A stretch of 64,000 nt of DNA from Chryseobacterium taeanense (GTDB lineage Bacteria > Bacteroidota > Bacteroidia > Flavobacteriales > Weeksellaceae): assembly GCF_900099685.1 (NCBI RefSeq), contig NZ_FNDW01000008.1, positions 1 to 64,000 of the forward strand. The letters are read 5' to 3'. A program made the position numbers and the translations under genes. Below are positions 33,927 to 42,787 of this stretch, piece by piece. The stretch's first letter is position 1. The number at the start of each line of letters is the position of its first letter. The notes under the pieces are model-generated. The model was not told where the DNA came from. It saw only the letters and a list, made by a program, of their open reading frames with translations, and did no database searches.

Positions 33927-34508
33927 CTAATCTTCAAGCAACAGTAAAAACAGTTTGGTATTGCTATTGGAAGAAGTATCCAGCTTCGACTGAGCTCCAC
34001 TGATGGATGTGAGATTTTTGATATTTCCGTTTCTTTTGATCTTCCCCATCGCATCGTTAAGGTTATTCACGATCTGTGAAACGTTTGCCATGATAATAAT
34101 CTTGTTGGGCAGCCTTGAAGAGTGATAATGAAGGATATTATTATGAGAAAGCATAATCCTTCCATCATATGCAATAAGATATTCGCAGGTAATGAAACTA
34201 GCATCATTATCGCTTTTCAGCTCTTGGGTATAAGGAGTTTTTACAACATTCAAAAAGTTCTGGAGGTCTTTATCCCAGCAGAAAATGTTGTTGATGTTTT
34301 CTATTTTAATAATTTGGTGTAAAGTCTGCAAAGCCTCGGCTTCATCTGCGCAGTAATTGAAAAATCCTCCTGAATGAGTAAACAATTGGGCAAATTTGTA
34401 ATCAAGATCCGCATTTTTCAGCGAATCCCCTAGCTTCTCCAGACTTGGTCTTTCTTCCTCTTCAGGCTGGTTGGTAAGTTTGCTTACAATCCTCTTGAAT
34501 AAATTCAA
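33927..34508 (-). CDS. LUD (LutC/YkgG-like) domain protein
   Basis: The 193-residue protein matches the LUD domain used in lactate utilisation proteins: FAQLFTHSGGFFNYCADEAE, CEYLIAYDGRIMLSHNNILHYHS and LPNKIIIMANVSQIV. The lutA and lutB partners are absent here. In Flavobacteriia this gene is regularly found between ftsH and cdsA, so a role apart from lactate oxidation is likely. It heads the cdsA-psd run and is separated from ftsH by a terminator. Confidence 0.8.
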   Translation of the reverse strand: MNLFKRIVSKLTNQPEEEERPSLEKLGDSLKNADLDYKFAQLFTHSGGFFNYCADEAEALQTLHQIIKIENINNIFCWDKDLQNFLNVVKTPYTQELKSDNDASFITCEYLIAYDGRIMLSHNNILHYHSSRLPNKIIIMANVSQIVNNLNDAMGKIKRNGNIKNLTSISGAQSKLDTSSNSNTKLFLLLLED

Positions 34509-34589
34509 TTTAAATTATTTTTTTAATCAATTAATACAAAAATATAAAATTAATCACATAGAAATCTAAAAACGTGCCGATAAATATGA

Positions 34590-34622
34590 AAAAACCTGAC
34601 AATTACGGAACTGTCAGGTTTT
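34590..34622 (-). terminator. Terminator after ftsH
   Basis: AAAACCTGACA (34591-34601) and TGTCAGGTTTT (34612-34622) form an 11-bp perfect stem with flanking A and T runs. It is 23 bp after the ftsH stop and separates ftsH from the LUD-cdsA-psd unit. Confidence 0.85.
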
Positions 34623-34644
34623 ACTTATTTAATTTTAAAGATTT

Positions 34645-36660
34645 TTAAAGTTGTGTCGGGCTTTCAGGTGCCTGAATTTCACTTTCTTCCTCTTTATCTT
34701 TAATGATAATTTCTTCATTCGGCTCCTTAGCCGTCGGGATTGTATTCGTTACAGGTTTTTCCGTCAATTCCGGATCCCAGGCTCTTTTTCCGAATACTTC
34801 TTCAAGATCTTCTCTGAAGATTACTTCTTTTTCTAAGAGCTTATTGGCAAGCGCATCGAGCTTATCTTTATTGTCTCTTAAAATCTGAACCGCTCTTTCA
34901 TATTGAGTTTCTATAATTCCTTTAATTTCAACATCAATTCTCTTTGCGGTTTCTTCAGAATATGGTTTACCAAAACTATATTCAGACTGGCCAGAACTGT
35001 CGTAGTAAGAAATATTACCGATATTCGGGCTTAATCCATAAATAGTAACCATCGCCTGAGCTCTTTTCGTTACACTTTCAAGGTCAGAAAGTGCTCCTGT
35101 TGAAATATTATTAAATATCACCTGCTCTGCGGCTCTACCTCCTAATGTCGCACACATTTCGTCAAGCATCTGTTCAGTTGTTGTCAGCTGTCTTTCTTCC
35201 GGCAGATACCATGCAGCCCCTAAAGAACGCCCTCTAGGAACGATCGTAACTTTCAACAATGGTGATGCATGCTCTACAAGCCATGAGATTGTTGCATGTC
35301 CCGCTTCGTGATACGCCACTCTTTTCTTTTCAGAAGGTTTGATGGCTTTATTCTTCTTTTCAAGACCTCCGATGATACGGTCTACCGCATCAAGGAAATC
35401 CTGTTTCGTTACGGATGTATGATTGTTTCTTGCTGCAATAAGTGCCGCTTCGTTACAAACATTAGCAATATCTGCCCCACTAAAACCAGGAGTTTGTTTT
35501 GCTAAAAACTCGCGGTCTACATTATCATCAAGCTTAATTTTCTTTAAATGTACATCAAAAATCTGTCTTCTTTCATGTAATTCCGGAAGATCAACGAAGA
35601 TAGAACGGTCAAAACGCCCTGCTCTCATTAATGCTTTATCCAGAATATCTGCTCTGTTGGTGGCAGCCATTACGATAACATTGGTATCAGTTCCGAAACC
35701 GTCCATTTCCGTAAGAAGCTGGTTGAGTGTATTTTCTCTTTCATCATTTCCGCCAGAGAAATTGTTTTTCCCTCTCGCACGTCCTATTGCATCAATTTCA
35801 TCGATAAAAATAATAGCAGGAGATTTAGCCTTCGCCTGAGCAAAAAGGTCTCTTACTCTTGAAGCTCCAACTCCAACAAACATTTCCACAAAATCGGAAC
35901 CAGATAATGAGAAGAACGGAACTTTAGCCTCACCCGCTACAGCTTTCGCCAATAAAGTTTTACCTGTTCCCGGAGGGCCTACCAAAAGAACTCCTTTAGG
36001 AATTTTCCCTCCTAATTTTGTATATTTCTCTGAGTTTTTAAGGAAATCTACAACTTCCTGAACTTCTTCTTTTGCTCCTTCCAGCCCCGCAACATCTTTA
36101 AATGTCACCTGAATTCTTTCCTTTTCATCAAAAAGCTTAGCTTTAGATTTCCCGATAGAAAAAATTTGTCCTCCGGGACCGCCTCCGCTACCCATTTTTC
36201 TGAAAAGAAGGAAATAAAACAATCCTAAAATCGTGATCCAGATCAAAGCCTGAATAAGAATACTCATCAACGGGCTTTCTCCTTCTGCATAATCTTTGGA
36301 TGTGGTAAGCTGAGGATTCTGCTGTTTCAGAGCCTCAAATTTCTCTAGGAAAAGTCTCAGATCTCCGTATTTGAGTGTATAATCTGCTTTTGGAGCCATC
36401 GAAAAGGCAGAAAAAGGGCTTGTTGTTTTATCATCTTTTTTTACGGCAGCTGTTTTAGCAGCCTGTGTTAAAAATACATCAGCCTTTTGGGCTTGTTTAT
36501 CTATCAAAACTCTCTGGACTTTCCCTGCCTGCATTTCTTTAAAGAAACCATCCTCATCAATAGATTTTGCACTATTATCGCCTAAAAAATTAGGGACAAA
36601 AAATAACAAAAGAGCTATGATCGCAATCGGAAAGAACCAGTTAAATCCTTTATTGTTCAT
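34645..36660 (-). CDS. ftsH: ATP-dependent zinc metalloprotease FtsH
   Basis: The 671-residue membrane-bound AAA+ protease degrades misfolded membrane proteins and some regulators. It has a signal-anchor near residues 8-24, a periplasmic region, a second helix ([19 protein letters not shown]), Walker A GPPGTGKT, Walker [15 protein letters not shown], the second region of homology, and the zinc site HEAGH at 451-455. The C-terminal ~50 residues are a Glu/Pro-rich acidic tail. It starts 16 bp after the rsfS stop, so rsfS-ftsH form an operon. Confidence 0.96.
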   Translation of the reverse strand: MNNKGFNWFFPIAIIALLLFFVPNFLGDNSAKSIDEDGFFKEMQAGKVQRVLIDKQAQKADVFLTQAAKTAAVKKDDKTTSPFSAFSMAPKADYTLKYGDLRLFLEKFEALKQQNPQLTTSKDYAEGESPLMSILIQALIWITILGLFYFLLFRKMGSGGGPGGQIFSIGKSKAKLFDEKERIQVTFKDVAGLEGAKEEVQEVVDFLKNSEKYTKLGGKIPKGVLLVGPPGTGKTLLAKAVAGEAKVPFFSLSGSDFVEMFVGVGASRVRDLFAQAKAKSPAIIFIDEIDAIGRARGKNNFSGGNDERENTLNQLLTEMDGFGTDTNVIVMAATNRADILDKALMRAGRFDRSIFVDLPELHERRQIFDVHLKKIKLDDNVDREFLAKQTPGFSGADIANVCNEAALIAARNNHTSVTKQDFLDAVDRIIGGLEKKNKAIKPSEKKRVAYHEAGHATISWLVEHASPLLKVTIVPRGRSLGAAWYLPEERQLTTTEQMLDEMCATLGGRAAEQVIFNNISTGALSDLESVTKRAQAMVTIYGLSPNIGNISYYDSSGQSEYSFGKPYSEETAKRIDVEIKGIIETQYERAVQILRDNKDKLDALANKLLEKEVIFREDLEEVFGKRAWDPELTEKPVTNTIPTAKEPNEEIIIKDKEEESEIQAPESPTQL

Positions 36661-36676
36661 TTATACTTTTTAAAAT

Positions 36677-37045
36677 TTAATATTCATTTTCAATTCTGGT
36701 AATGGCGGCATCACCCCAGAGTTCCTCTATATCGTAGTACTCGCGTACCTGTTTCTGGAAAATATGTACAACCACGGAAACGTAGTCTACCAGCACCCAC
36801 ATTGCATTTTCCGTACCTTCTACGTGCCAAGGTCTGTCTTTAAGATCGTTTCTTACTTTCTTCTCTACACTTCCTGCCAACGCTGAAACCTGAGTGTTTG
36901 AGTTTCCGCTACAAATTATAAAAGTTTCTGCTACTGAATTTTCAATATTAGAAAGATCAAAGATCATGATATCTTCACCTTTTACATCCTGAATAGCTTC
37001 TACAATTTTATCTATTAGCGCTTGTTTTTCTACTGTTTTATTCAT
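36677..37045 (-). CDS. rsfS: Ribosome silencing factor RsfS
   Basis: The 122-residue protein of the Iojap/RsfS family binds uL14 on the 50S subunit and blocks subunit joining when nutrients are scarce. Family segments are IMIFDLSNIENSVAETFIIC, RDLKDRPWHVEGTENAMWVLVDYVSVVVHIFQ-type sequence and REYYDIEELWGDA. It is the first gene of the rsfS-ftsH operon and is divergent from birA. A TAAATTTG -7 box (complement of 37065-37072) lies about 20 bp upstream. Confidence 0.95.
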   Translation of the reverse strand: MNKTVEKQALIDKIVEAIQDVKGEDIMIFDLSNIENSVAETFIICSGNSNTQVSALAGSVEKKVRNDLKDRPWHVEGTENAMWVLVDYVSVVVHIFQKQVREYYDIEELWGDAAITRIENEY

Positions 37046-37131
37046 TAAAAAATACTATAATCTGCAAATTTATTGTTTTTCTTTCACTTTAGCCTTACTT
37101 TTACCGCCCGAAAGTCTTAAAGTTTTCTTAA

Positions 37132-37848
37132 ATGAGTCAACTATTCTATCTGAAGGAATGCTCTTCTACTAATGACGAAATTTCAAAGTTTTTACTTTAT
37201 GAAAATTCTGATTTTACGGCACTTTATACATTCAATCAAACCAACGGGAGGGGTCAGTATGGAAATACTTGGTCATCAACTGCTGAAAAAAATTTAGCCT
37301 ATACTCTTGCGACAAAGGCGGAAAACATTAAGTTGTCCGATTTCATGTTCAATTATTATACCGCAAACATAATCCGTGATTTCCTTGCCAATTTGACTGA
37401 AAATAACATAAAAATTAAATGGCCGAATGACATTATCCTTAAAAGTAAAAAAATCGTCGGAATTTTAATTGAGAAGAAAAAAATTAATCAAGACAATTAT
37501 TTCATCATTGGAGCGGGCTTTAATGTTCTTCAGGAAAAATTTGACGAAATATCAAATGCAGGTTCGCTTTTAACCCTTACTAACAAGCATTTTGATCTTA
37601 ATGCATTTACGATTTCCCTTCACGATTTTTTAGTAGAAAAATTAAATAAAATTCCATCTGAAACTGAAATTCTGAATTATTTTAACGTTAATCTATTCCG
37701 AAAGAATGAGATTTCTGTTTTTGAACTGAACGGACAGCGACAAAATGGCATCATCAAAAATGCTGACAAAAATGGAGAAATCTGGATTGATCTCGAAAAT
37801 GATGGCTTAAAATCTTTTTATCACAAAGAAATAAAACTTCTTTACTGA
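37132..37848 (+). CDS. birA: Biotin--[acetyl-CoA-carboxylase] ligase
   Basis: The 238-residue enzyme activates biotin with ATP and attaches it to the carboxyl-carrier protein. The biotin-binding signature NQTNGRGQYGNTWSS (about 36-50), IKWPNDIILKSKKIVGILIE and IIGAGFNV are all present. There is no N-terminal DNA-binding domain, so it is the non-repressor type. Its last 7 bp overlap the 3' end of the convergent LptF/G gene. Confidence 0.93.
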   Translation: MSQLFYLKECSSTNDEISKFLLYENSDFTALYTFNQTNGRGQYGNTWSSTAEKNLAYTLATKAENIKLSDFMFNYYTANIIRDFLANLTENNIKIKWPNDIILKSKKIVGILIEKKKINQDNYFIIGAGFNVLQEKFDEISNAGSLLTLTNKHFDLNAFTISLHDFLVEKLNKIPSETEILNYFNVNLFRKNEISVFELNGQRQNGIIKNADKNGEIWIDLENDGLKSFYHKEIKLLY

Positions 37849-38954
37849 TTGGCTCTTTTCAGATATAAAAACAAAGCCAGTGGTGAGAAAACAATATTTG
37901 GAAACCACATCGCCAGAGCCGGCGACATACTTTTGTTTTCAGATACGACTTTTAAAGCCTCAAATGAGAATACAAAAACAAATGCCAGGGAAATTCCCAA
38001 TGCAAGATTAATTCCCAATCCTCCTCTTTTTTTCTGCGACGAAAGGGAAAGTGCCAAAAAAGTAAGAATTACAATAGAAACAGGCATTGAAGTCCGCTGA
38101 TAAAGCTCATTAAGATGCGCATTCAGATTACTGTTCCCTTTTTCGGTTTCTCTCTTAATGAATTTCAGAAGTTCAGGAGTTGTTTTATTCTGGCCTAAAA
38201 GTTCATTGGGGAAAAGCTCTTCAGGATCATGTCCATAGCTTTTTTTCAGATCAAATCCGTTTGCCAGTTTTTCCGTATCATCTTTATTGATCGTTTTTTC
38301 GGTGTAGGAATTCAGTACAAAAAGCTTTTTATCTTTATCCCAGGATACATCCGAAGCTTTCAGCTCATACGTCATCTTTCTGTTTTTATCAAACTTCTGA
38401 TAAACAAATCCTGAACCTCTCTTTTCCCGTTTATTCCATGAATTGATAAAAATATATTCTGTTTTGCTCAACTGCGCCGAGGCGGGAGCCGTACCCAATA
38501 CCTTTTCCTTATTGGCAGCATTGTAAGTGTAAGCTTCTAACTGATTTTTCTGAATATTTGCCCAAGGCAGGACAAAATGATTAATCCCTAATGATACCAC
38601 AGCAATAAAAAGCGATGTTAACAAATAAGGCCTCGCAAATCTGTGAAAACTTGCTCCACTGCTGATAATGGCTACAATTTCTGTATTATTTGCCATTCTG
38701 GACGTAAAATAAATTACTGAAATAAATACCAAAATAGACAGAAACGTCATCACAAGATTAACGATCCAGAACGGATAAAAATGTACTAAAAAATACGTGA
38801 CATTCAGTTTAGGATCAATTGCCGTAGCGTTTTCAATTCTCGGAATCTTCTGTTGCACATCAATCACAAGTACAACTATAGACAGCAGTATCAGCATGAA
38901 ACTGAAGGTTCCAAGGTACTTTTTTATGATATATCTGTCTACGATTTTCAGCAT
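37842..38954 (-). CDS. LptF/LptG family permease
   Basis: I choose the ATG at 38954 (MLKIVDRYIIKKYLGTF), giving 370 residues; the longer frame runs back into tgt. The layout is that of LptF/LptG, the membrane subunits of the lipopolysaccharide transport ABC complex: three N-terminal helices (about 13-120), a periplasmic beta-jelly-roll domain (about 125-290), and three C-terminal helices (TSMPVSIVILTFLALSLSS, GINLALGISLAFVFVFSFEA and beyond). F and G cannot be told apart safely. It follows tgt by 17 bp and is the last gene of a four-gene minus-strand operon. Confidence 0.88.
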   Translation of the reverse strand: MLKIVDRYIIKKYLGTFSFMLILLSIVVLVIDVQQKIPRIENATAIDPKLNVTYFLVHFYPFWIVNLVMTFLSILVFISVIYFTSRMANNTEIVAIISSGASFHRFARPYLLTSLFIAVVSLGINHFVLPWANIQKNQLEAYTYNAANKEKVLGTAPASAQLSKTEYIFINSWNKREKRGSGFVYQKFDKNRKMTYELKASDVSWDKDKKLFVLNSYTEKTINKDDTEKLANGFDLKKSYGHDPEELFPNELLGQNKTTPELLKFIKRETEKGNSNLNAHLNELYQRTSMPVSIVILTFLALSLSSQKKRGGLGINLALGISLAFVFVFSFEALKVVSENKSMSPALAMWFPNIVFSPLALFLYLKRANQ

Positions 38955-38971
38955 CTGATGTATATTAAAAT

Positions 38972-40108
38972 TTAAAGCCTTTGTCTCAGAACAGGAACAA
39001 CAGAGTTTTTCCATTGATAAAAATCCCCTGCTATGATGTGTTCTCTTGCCACTTTAACCAAATCTAAATAAAACGCTAAGTTATGAATTGAAGCGATTTG
39101 TTTTGCCAGATATTCTTTAGAAACAAATAAATGTCTCACATAAGCTTTTGAATATTCTCTGTCTACGAAACTTGTTCCAAACTCGTCTAATGGTGAAAAG
39201 TCTTTTTTCCACTTTTCGTTTTTCATGTTCATGACGCCTTGCCATGTGAAAAGCATAGCATTTCTGGCATTTCTTGTAGGCATAACACAATCCATCATGT
39301 CAATTCCTAATCCGATGGATTCCAGAATATTCCATGGCGTTCCGACTCCCATTAGGTATCTTGGTTTTTCTTTTGGCAGAATATCCGTTACCTCATCGGT
39401 AATTCTGTACATTTCCTCTTCGGGTTCCCCGACAGAAAGTCCTCCGATAGCGTTCCCTTGCGCGCCAGCTTCTGCGATAACTTCTGCTGAAATTTTTCTT
39501 AAATCCGAAAAAGTAGACCCCTGAACGATTGGGAAAAGCCTTTGTTTATGACCATATAATTCAGGATTATTTTCGGTCCATTCGATACATCTCTTCAACC
39601 AGCGGTGCGTAAGTTCCATGGAAGATTTCGCCTGATTATATTCGCAAGGATATGCAACACATTCGTCGAAAGCCATGAAAATATCTGCTCCGATCTGCCT
39701 TTGGATTTCCATAGATTTTTCCGGAGAAAACATGTGATAACTTCCGTCGATGTGAGATTTGAATCTAGCTCCTTCTTCAGACATTTTTCTGCTGCTCGCT
39801 AATGAAAAGACCTGAAAACCTCCTGAATCTGTAAGAATTGGAAGATCCCAGTTCATAAATTTATGTAGCCCTCCAGCTTCCTTCATCACTTCCATTCCTG
39901 GACGAAGATAGAGGTGGTATGTATTTCCCAGAATAATCTGAGCTTTTATATCTTCTTTTAACTCTCTTTGATGAACGGTCTTTACGCTTGCAACCGTGCC
40001 TACCGGCATAAAGATCGGTGTCTGAATCTTACCATGATCTGTCGTAAGTTCTCCCGTTCTTGCCTTTCCCTCCGAGGTTTTTTCTATATTAAAAAATTTT
40101 TGCATCAT
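38972..40108 (-). CDS. tgt: Queuine tRNA-ribosyltransferase (zinc ligands not conserved)
   Basis: The 378-residue enzyme exchanges guanine-34 for preQ1 in tRNAs with GUN anticodons. The barrel motifs are intact: TPIFMPVGTVASVKTV, the nucleophile region ILTDSGGFQVFSL, FPIVQGSTF, GNAIGGLSVGEP and the second aspartate region GIDMMDCVMPTRNARN. The CxCxxC zinc motif expected near residue 310 is missing. The equivalent stretch reads GTSFVDREYSKAYVRHLF, keeping only the downstream part. It starts 4 bp after the DUF4296 gene and precedes the LptF/G gene by 17 bp. Confidence 0.93.
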   Translation of the reverse strand: MMQKFFNIEKTSEGKARTGELTTDHGKIQTPIFMPVGTVASVKTVHQRELKEDIKAQIILGNTYHLYLRPGMEVMKEAGGLHKFMNWDLPILTDSGGFQVFSLASSRKMSEEGARFKSHIDGSYHMFSPEKSMEIQRQIGADIFMAFDECVAYPCEYNQAKSSMELTHRWLKRCIEWTENNPELYGHKQRLFPIVQGSTFSDLRKISAEVIAEAGAQGNAIGGLSVGEPEEEMYRITDEVTDILPKEKPRYLMGVGTPWNILESIGLGIDMMDCVMPTRNARNAMLFTWQGVMNMKNEKWKKDFSPLDEFGTSFVDREYSKAYVRHLFVSKEYLAKQIASIHNLAFYLDLVKVAREHIIAGDFYQWKNSVVPVLRQRL

Positions 40109-40111
40109 AAA

Positions 40112-40489
40112 TTATCTTGATAAAACGGGAGCATTCTGAAAATTCTCCGTTTTACTTTTTTTATCCTTTACATATTTTTCCGCTTTCGGATCTTTTTTTA
40201 ATAATATTTCCTGCGCATCTTCGGCGATAGCGTTCATTTTCTCTTTTACGATGTAATATTTGAAGCTGTCAATATAGTCCGCAGATTTTACGTTATGCAT
40301 TTTAAGAACATACCTTGTTCCTGCTTCAAGATTTGAATTCGTATACATGAAAGTTGCCTGATCGTTGATTGCCAGGTCGGCCATGATTTCAGCCATTTTA
40401 TCTTCTGATATCAGGTTTTTAGGCTTATCAATATAATCTCCGCAGGAAAAAAGACACATTAAAACGAAAATGAAGATCAGTTTTTTCAT
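40112..40489 (-). CDS. DUF4296 lipoprotein
   Basis: The start at 40489 gives 125 residues beginning with a lipoprotein signal (MKKLIFIFVLMCLFSCGD, Cys16). The mature part, KPKNLISEDKMAEIMADLAI and then a helical, Lys-rich tail, matches DUF4296. Its ATG overlaps the stop of the upstream glycosyltransferase (ATGA), and it ends 3 bp before tgt, so it is translationally coupled on both sides. Function unknown. Confidence 0.85.
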   Translation of the reverse strand: MKKLIFIFVLMCLFSCGDYIDKPKNLISEDKMAEIMADLAINDQATFMYTNSNLEAGTRYVLKMHNVKSADYIDSFKYYIVKEKMNAIAEDAQEILLKKDPKAEKYVKDKKSKTENFQNAPVLSR

Positions 40490-41202
40490 AATCTGTTGAT
40501 GATGGATTTCCATTTTAAATTTAAAACTCCAAAAACCGCTTCATGAATGATTCCGCCATTCATTTTGCTTTCTCCCAGGATTCTGTTGGTAAAAATGATA
40601 GGTACTTCTACAATTTTGAATCCTTTCTTAAAGGCTCTGAATTTCATTTCGATCTGAAATCCGTATCCTTTTAATTTCACATTATCCAAGCCAATTTCTT
40701 CAAGCACTTTTCTTGAAAAACATACAAAACCTGCTGTTGTATCATGAATCGGTAATCCTAACACAAATCTTACATATTTTGAAGCAAAATAAGAAAGCAG
40801 CACTCTCCCCATTGGCCAGTTGACCACATTAACACCTTTAGAATACCTCGACCCGATTGCCATATCGGCATTCAGGCAGGCTTCAAAAAGTTTTGGAAGA
40901 TCATTAGGGTCGTGCGAGAAATCCGCATCCATTTCAAAAATATAATCGTATTTGTTTTCGATAGCCCATTTGAATCCATGAATATAGGCTTTGCCCAAGC
41001 CGTCTTTAACTCTTCTCACGGATAAATGCAGGAAATGCGGATATTTTTCCTGAAGTTCCTTCACAATATCAGCTGTTCCATCGGGAGATGAATCGTCCAC
41101 AACCAAAATATGAAAGCCATCTTCCAATGCAAAAACTGCGGAAATAATATTTTCAATATTTTCCTTTTCGTTATACGTGGGAATGATGACGAGTTTTTTC
41201 AT
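40486..41202 (-). CDS. Polyprenol-phosphate mannosyltransferase-like GT2 (DPM1-like)
   Basis: The start at 41202 (MKKLVIIPTYNEKENI) gives 238 residues. GT2 features: the N-terminal IPTYNEKENIENII, the DDSSPDGTADIV nucleotide-sugar segment, the metal-binding EMDADFSHDP, and GSRYSKGVNVVNWP with GYGFQIEMKFRAF. This is the short, membrane-domain-free dolichol-phosphate-mannose-synthase type. It transfers a sugar from a nucleotide donor to a polyprenyl phosphate, supporting surface glycan synthesis. It is first in the operon with DUF4296, tgt and LptF/G. Confidence 0.88.
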   Translation of the reverse strand: MKKLVIIPTYNEKENIENIISAVFALEDGFHILVVDDSSPDGTADIVKELQEKYPHFLHLSVRRVKDGLGKAYIHGFKWAIENKYDYIFEMDADFSHDPNDLPKLFEACLNADMAIGSRYSKGVNVVNWPMGRVLLSYFASKYVRFVLGLPIHDTTAGFVCFSRKVLEEIGLDNVKLKGYGFQIEMKFRAFKKGFKIVEVPIIFTNRILGESKMNGGIIHEAVFGVLNLKWKSIINRL

Positions 41203-41256
41203 TTCAGTTTGCAAAGATAGTTTATTTAACCTTTTTATTTTATACAAAATAATCTA

Positions 41257-41264
41257 TAATTTTG
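41257..41264 (+). promoter_or_regulatory. Putative -7 element of the DUF4271-hemD operon (TAATTTTG)
   Basis: TAATTTTG fits TAnnTTTG. It overlaps the first in-frame TTG of the DUF4271 reading frame, which argues that translation begins downstream (TTG 41280). Confidence 0.5.
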
Positions 41265-41279
41265 CAAAAAAATACTCCT

Positions 41280-41948
41280 TTGCCTTTATCACAACATTTT
41301 ATAAATCATATAAGAATACCTGAGAACAACGATTGGGTAATCTTTATATTGTTGGGCTGCATCTTTTTATACCTTTTCATGATGAATATCGTTGAAAGGG
41401 AAGCCAATCTGAAAGATTTTTTGCTACAGAAATATTTTGATGCCAGCAACAATCTTCCAAGTTGGGTTATTACCTCATGCGTGACCGCCCTCACCCTATC
41501 TGTACTGATCTCACAGTATATTCCTGTTGTGCCCAAATACATTGCAGATCTGCAGATCTTGGGATACCAACTGAACAAATTCGGATATTGTTTACTTGCT
41601 GTCATTCTTTTTTATATGATAAAGTCAGGTTTGGGATTTTTATTTTTTCAAAGTACCGGCGATGGAAAAAAGTGGACTGTTTTTTACTTTACTGCAACAA
41701 AATTTTATTTTATCCTGTCATTCTTACTGATAATCTTGTGTGTAGCCCATTATTATTTCCCGATTGACAGAAATAAAATGTTTATGTATTACTTTTTCTT
41801 TTTTTCTTTCGTATTCATTTTCAAGGTTTTTTTCTATTTATTTCACAAGAACAACATCTTACCTGAAAAATGGTATTATAAATTTTTGTATATTTGCACC
41901 CTCCAAATTGCACCTCTTTTGTTGCTTTGGAAATTATTATTTTTTTAA
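41280..41948 (+). CDS. DUF4271 family membrane protein
   Basis: The protein has about 222 residues from the TTG at 41280. Another TTG at 41262 would overlap the promoter element, and the first ATG lies too deep, inside helix 1. At least five transmembrane helices are visible (starting WVIFILLGCIFLYLFM). PENNDWV near the start and the late FYLFHKNNILPEKWYYKFLYICTLQIAPLLLLWKLLF are typical of DUF4271. It precedes hemD by 8 bp, the usual flavobacterial arrangement. Function is unknown. The rare start codon makes the exact N-terminus uncertain. Confidence 0.78.
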   Translation: MPLSQHFINHIRIPENNDWVIFILLGCIFLYLFMMNIVEREANLKDFLLQKYFDASNNLPSWVITSCVTALTLSVLISQYIPVVPKYIADLQILGYQLNKFGYCLLAVILFYMIKSGLGFLFFQSTGDGKKWTVFYFTATKFYFILSFLLIILCVAHYYFPIDRNKMFMYYFFFFSFVFIFKVFFYLFHKNNILPEKWYYKFLYICTLQIAPLLLLWKLLFF

Positions 41949-41956
41949 TACTGTCA

Positions 41957-42700
41957 ATGATGAGAATAAAGTCTATATTGGTTTCTCAACCAGCGCCAAG
42001 TGAGTCGTCTCCGTACCTGGATATTGCAAAGAAGGAAAAGATAAGAATAGATTTCCGCCCTTTCATCCACGTCGAAGGAGTTGACAATAAAGAATTGAGA
42101 ACACAGAAGATTGATCTTACGCAATATACGGGAATTATTTTCACGAGTAAAAATGCGATTGATCACTACTTCAGATTAGCGGAAGAGCTGCGTTTTGCGG
42201 TTCCTGACACGATGAGATACATCTGCCAGTCGGAAGCGATCGCCAATTATCTTCAGAAACATATTGTGTACAGAAAAAGAAAGATCAGTTTCGGGGAAAA
42301 GAATTTCTCTGACCTTCTTCCTTTATTTAAAAAATTCCCAACAGAAAAATATCTGCTTCCGTCATCAGATGTTCTGAGCCCGGATATCGTGAAAACAATG
42401 GAAGCTTCCAATGTTGACTGGACAAGAGCAATCATGTACAGAACAGTATGCAGCGATCTTACCGATATCAAGGTAAAAGAGTATGATATGCTGATATTCT
42501 TCAGCCCACAAGGAATAAAGTCTCTACAACAAAACTTTCCGGATTTCCAACAAGAAGAAACAAAAATCGGTGTATTCGGAACTACAACAATGGCTGCCGC
42601 TGAAGAAGCAGGACTGAAAGTAGACCTTATGGCTCCTACAAAGGAAACTCCGTCTATGACGATGGCACTGGAAAAATATATTAAGGCGCTTCATAAGTAA
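41957..42700 (+). CDS. hemD: Uroporphyrinogen-III synthase
   Basis: I start at 41957 (MMRIKSILVSQPAPSESS), 247 residues; the longer frame reaches back into DUF4271. The enzyme closes hydroxymethylbilane into uroporphyrinogen III in haem synthesis. HemD is poorly conserved, but the two-lobe pattern is clear: ILVSQPAP, IIFTSKNAIDHYF, MRYICQSEAIANYLQ, LLPSSDVLSPDIVKTM, YRTVCSDLTDI, LIFFSPQGIKSL and IGVFGTTTMAAAEEAGL. A weak terminator hairpin follows at 42724. Confidence 0.9.
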   Translation: MMRIKSILVSQPAPSESSPYLDIAKKEKIRIDFRPFIHVEGVDNKELRTQKIDLTQYTGIIFTSKNAIDHYFRLAEELRFAVPDTMRYICQSEAIANYLQKHIVYRKRKISFGEKNFSDLLPLFKKFPTEKYLLPSSDVLSPDIVKTMEASNVDWTRAIMYRTVCSDLTDIKVKEYDMLIFFSPQGIKSLQQNFPDFQQEETKIGVFGTTTMAAAEEAGLKVDLMAPTKETPSMTMALEKYIKALHK

Positions 42701-42723
42701 GCTTTACTATAAAAAATAAAGCA

Positions 42724-42757
42724 ACCGTCTTTTCTTACAGGAAAGATGGTTTTTTTT
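42724..42757 (+). terminator. Rho-independent terminator after hemD
   Basis: ACCGTCTTT pairs with AAAGATGGT (one G-T pair) and is followed by eight T. Confidence 0.75.
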
Positions 42758-42787
42758 TAACTAAATTTGAACAAGAATTAATATTGA

